Below, in pieces: positions 59,991-60,796 of a DNA stretch of 60,796 nt. The first letter of the stretch is position 1. Each line of letters opens with the position of its first letter. Below the pieces are notes generated by a model. The model was not told the DNA's origin and made no database searches. It was given only the letters and a program-made list of their open reading frames with translations. This stretch comes from Armatimonadota bacterium (lineage in GTDB: Bacteria > Armatimonadota > Zipacnadia > JAUWAU01). The position numbers and the translations under genes were made by a program. The stretch spans positions 1-60,796 of the forward strand of contig JAUWAU010000037.1 of NCBI GenBank assembly GCA_030601885.1. The letters are read 5' to 3'.

Positions 59991-60611
59991 ATGGTCCTCG
60001 TCATAAGATGCCTGACCGACGCTGCGGCCCAAACTCTGAGCACGTGGGGTGGTGAGGCCGTGCGCGCCCTCGAAGAAGACGGCCTGAGGGTGTGTGACTT
60101 GGCCGATGAGAGCGGGCTCAGGGACGCTGTGATCGATCGATTGGCGTCGGATCCCCCTTGCTTTGTCGCATTCTTCGGGCACGGGCACGCAACTGGCCTT
60201 TGCGAGCTACCGAAAGGCGAGGGAGTTGTCCTAGGCACCGCAGACTGCTCTAGGCTCGCAGGCATGGTTGTCTATGCGGCCGCCTGCCTTGCCTGCAGAG
60301 GCTTTGGGGAGAAGGTCTGCGGAGCGGGAGCGAGAGGGTTCTTGGGGTTCCGGGATCGGTTCTTCGTCCCTATCACGGCTTGGTCTCCGGCTGGCAAGCT
60401 CTTCGGCGAGGCGTTCATAGGTCCCGTCCTGGGCTTTGCCAAAGAAGGTCTCGAGCTGGGGGACCTGTTTGGTCGTTCTCAATCACTGTTCGCTGAAAAG
60501 GCCGACCAGCTTGCTAGGTCTGATTTCGCGGCTGGCATCTTGCTGGACGACTGTGGACAGTTGCTGGCCCTGGCTGCCGGGTCCGACACCAAGGCCCGCT
60601 TGGATCGCTGA
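59991..60611 (+). CDS. Minimal caspase-like (CHAT-type) cysteine peptidase
   Basis: A 206-residue protein. ATG 59991 follows GGGAGGCTAGGCGC. It matches the caspase-haemoglobinase core: a strand ending in His-Gly (CFVAFFGHGHATG, H64) and a second strand ending in the nucleophile (MVVYAAACLACRGFG, C99 with C102 next). These are followed by the Gly-rich GARGFLGFRDRFFVPI strand typical of CHAT and gingipain-like peptidases. The His-Cys dyad is intact. There are no TPR, STAND or other recognition domains, so specificity and control must come from partners. Its place directly after a kinase and receiver suggests that phosphorylation gates it. Alternative: a non-proteolytic caspase-fold adaptor, less likely given both residues. 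Confidence 0.8.
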   Translation: MVLVIRCLTDAAAQTLSTWGGEAVRALEEDGLRVCDLADESGLRDAVIDRLASDPPCFVAFFGHGHATGLCELPKGEGVVLGTADCSRLAGMVVYAAACLACRGFGEKVCGAGARGFLGFRDRFFVPITAWSPAGKLFGEAFIGPVLGFAKEGLELGDLFGRSQSLFAEKADQLARSDFAAGILLDDCGQLLALAAGSDTKARLDR

Positions 60612-60796
60612 TTCCACGGGCCGCGGCCAGCTAGACTGGCCTAGGAGCCTGTCTGCCTAACAGCCGGGAGTGCTGTTTGTATTGGTTATTGTTGTCGTAG
60701 TTGCGATCGCGGTGCTGGAGTGAGGCTCTGGTGTTGCGATGGGTGCTTAGGTCACCGACGCAGGCGTCTGTGGCGGGGGCGGCGGTGCCTGCTTGG
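60612..60796. other. Right flank: small hairpin and possible IS end
   Basis: GGCCAG-N5-CTGGCC (60625-60641) may end transcription of the protease gene, though no T-run follows. Just after it, GGAGCCTGTCTGCCTAAC (from 60644) next to CTAG resembles the terminal sequence of some transposons. A frame opening with GTG at 60731 runs off the window. None of these is firm. Confidence 0.3.

Overview
The window is GC-rich bacterial DNA with strong GGAGG-type ribosome sites, frequent GTG/TTG starts and a few near-consensus sigma-70 promoters. No rRNA, tRNA, CRISPR array or prophage was seen. The gene content (several TAT-exported sulfatases, secreted parallel beta-helix, BNR and glycosidase-like proteins, secretins with N-terminal signal peptides, an archaeal/anaerobe-style Thi4, a glycyl radical enzyme) points to an uncultured, probably anaerobic or facultative, diderm glycan-degrading bacterium of the kind found in Planctomycetota, Lentisphaerota, Hydrogenedentota or Armatimonadota. 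The phylum cannot be fixed from the sequence alone.

Region 1 (1-37 kb) is a loose polysaccharide-degradation district without SusC/SusD: a ribose-type sugar ABC transporter (190-4024), a Nif3-like protein, a large exported beta-helix-like protein, an apparently leaderless glycyl radical enzyme, three intact sulfatases plus one truncated sulfatase, a URO-D-type methyltransferase, two small helical proteins next to an ECF sigma factor, a beta-helix protein, two BNR/sialidase-fold proteins, a penicillin-acylase-type hydrolase, a serine-hydrolase/DUF4038 glycosidase fusion, a second modular glycosidase-like protein, a DUF4139 protein and a 22-unit TPR protein.

Region 2 (36-48 kb) holds a TAT-exported AmrS-like radical SAM protein, the tRNA methylthiotransferase MtaB, an orphan histidine kinase with a duplicated RsbRD-N-like sensor, and a compact operon of three different secretins followed by a D-cysteine desulfhydrase-type enzyme, driven by a TTGACT-17-TATAAT promoter.

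Region 3 (48-56 kb) starts with a truncated IS3-type element, then a Gfo/Idh/MocA oxidoreductase and an exported propeller-like protein, followed by a sulfur-transfer cluster: a CysO-like sulfur carrier ending in Gly-Gly, an Rrf2/IscR-type regulator, a ThiF/MoeB-type adenylyltransferase, a CysK-type cysteine synthase and a Thi4 thiazole synthase carrying the active-site Cys.

Region 4 (56.2-60.6 kb) is the most interesting part: a tight four-gene set encoding a small 86-residue protein, a large multi-sensor histidine kinase, a stand-alone receiver protein with a helical tail, and a minimal caspase-like (CHAT-type) cysteine peptidase with His and Cys both present. Kinase and receiver overlap by a TTGA and both appear to start with TTG. 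I infer a phosphorelay that gates a caspase-like protease, a candidate signal-controlled cell-death or defence system.
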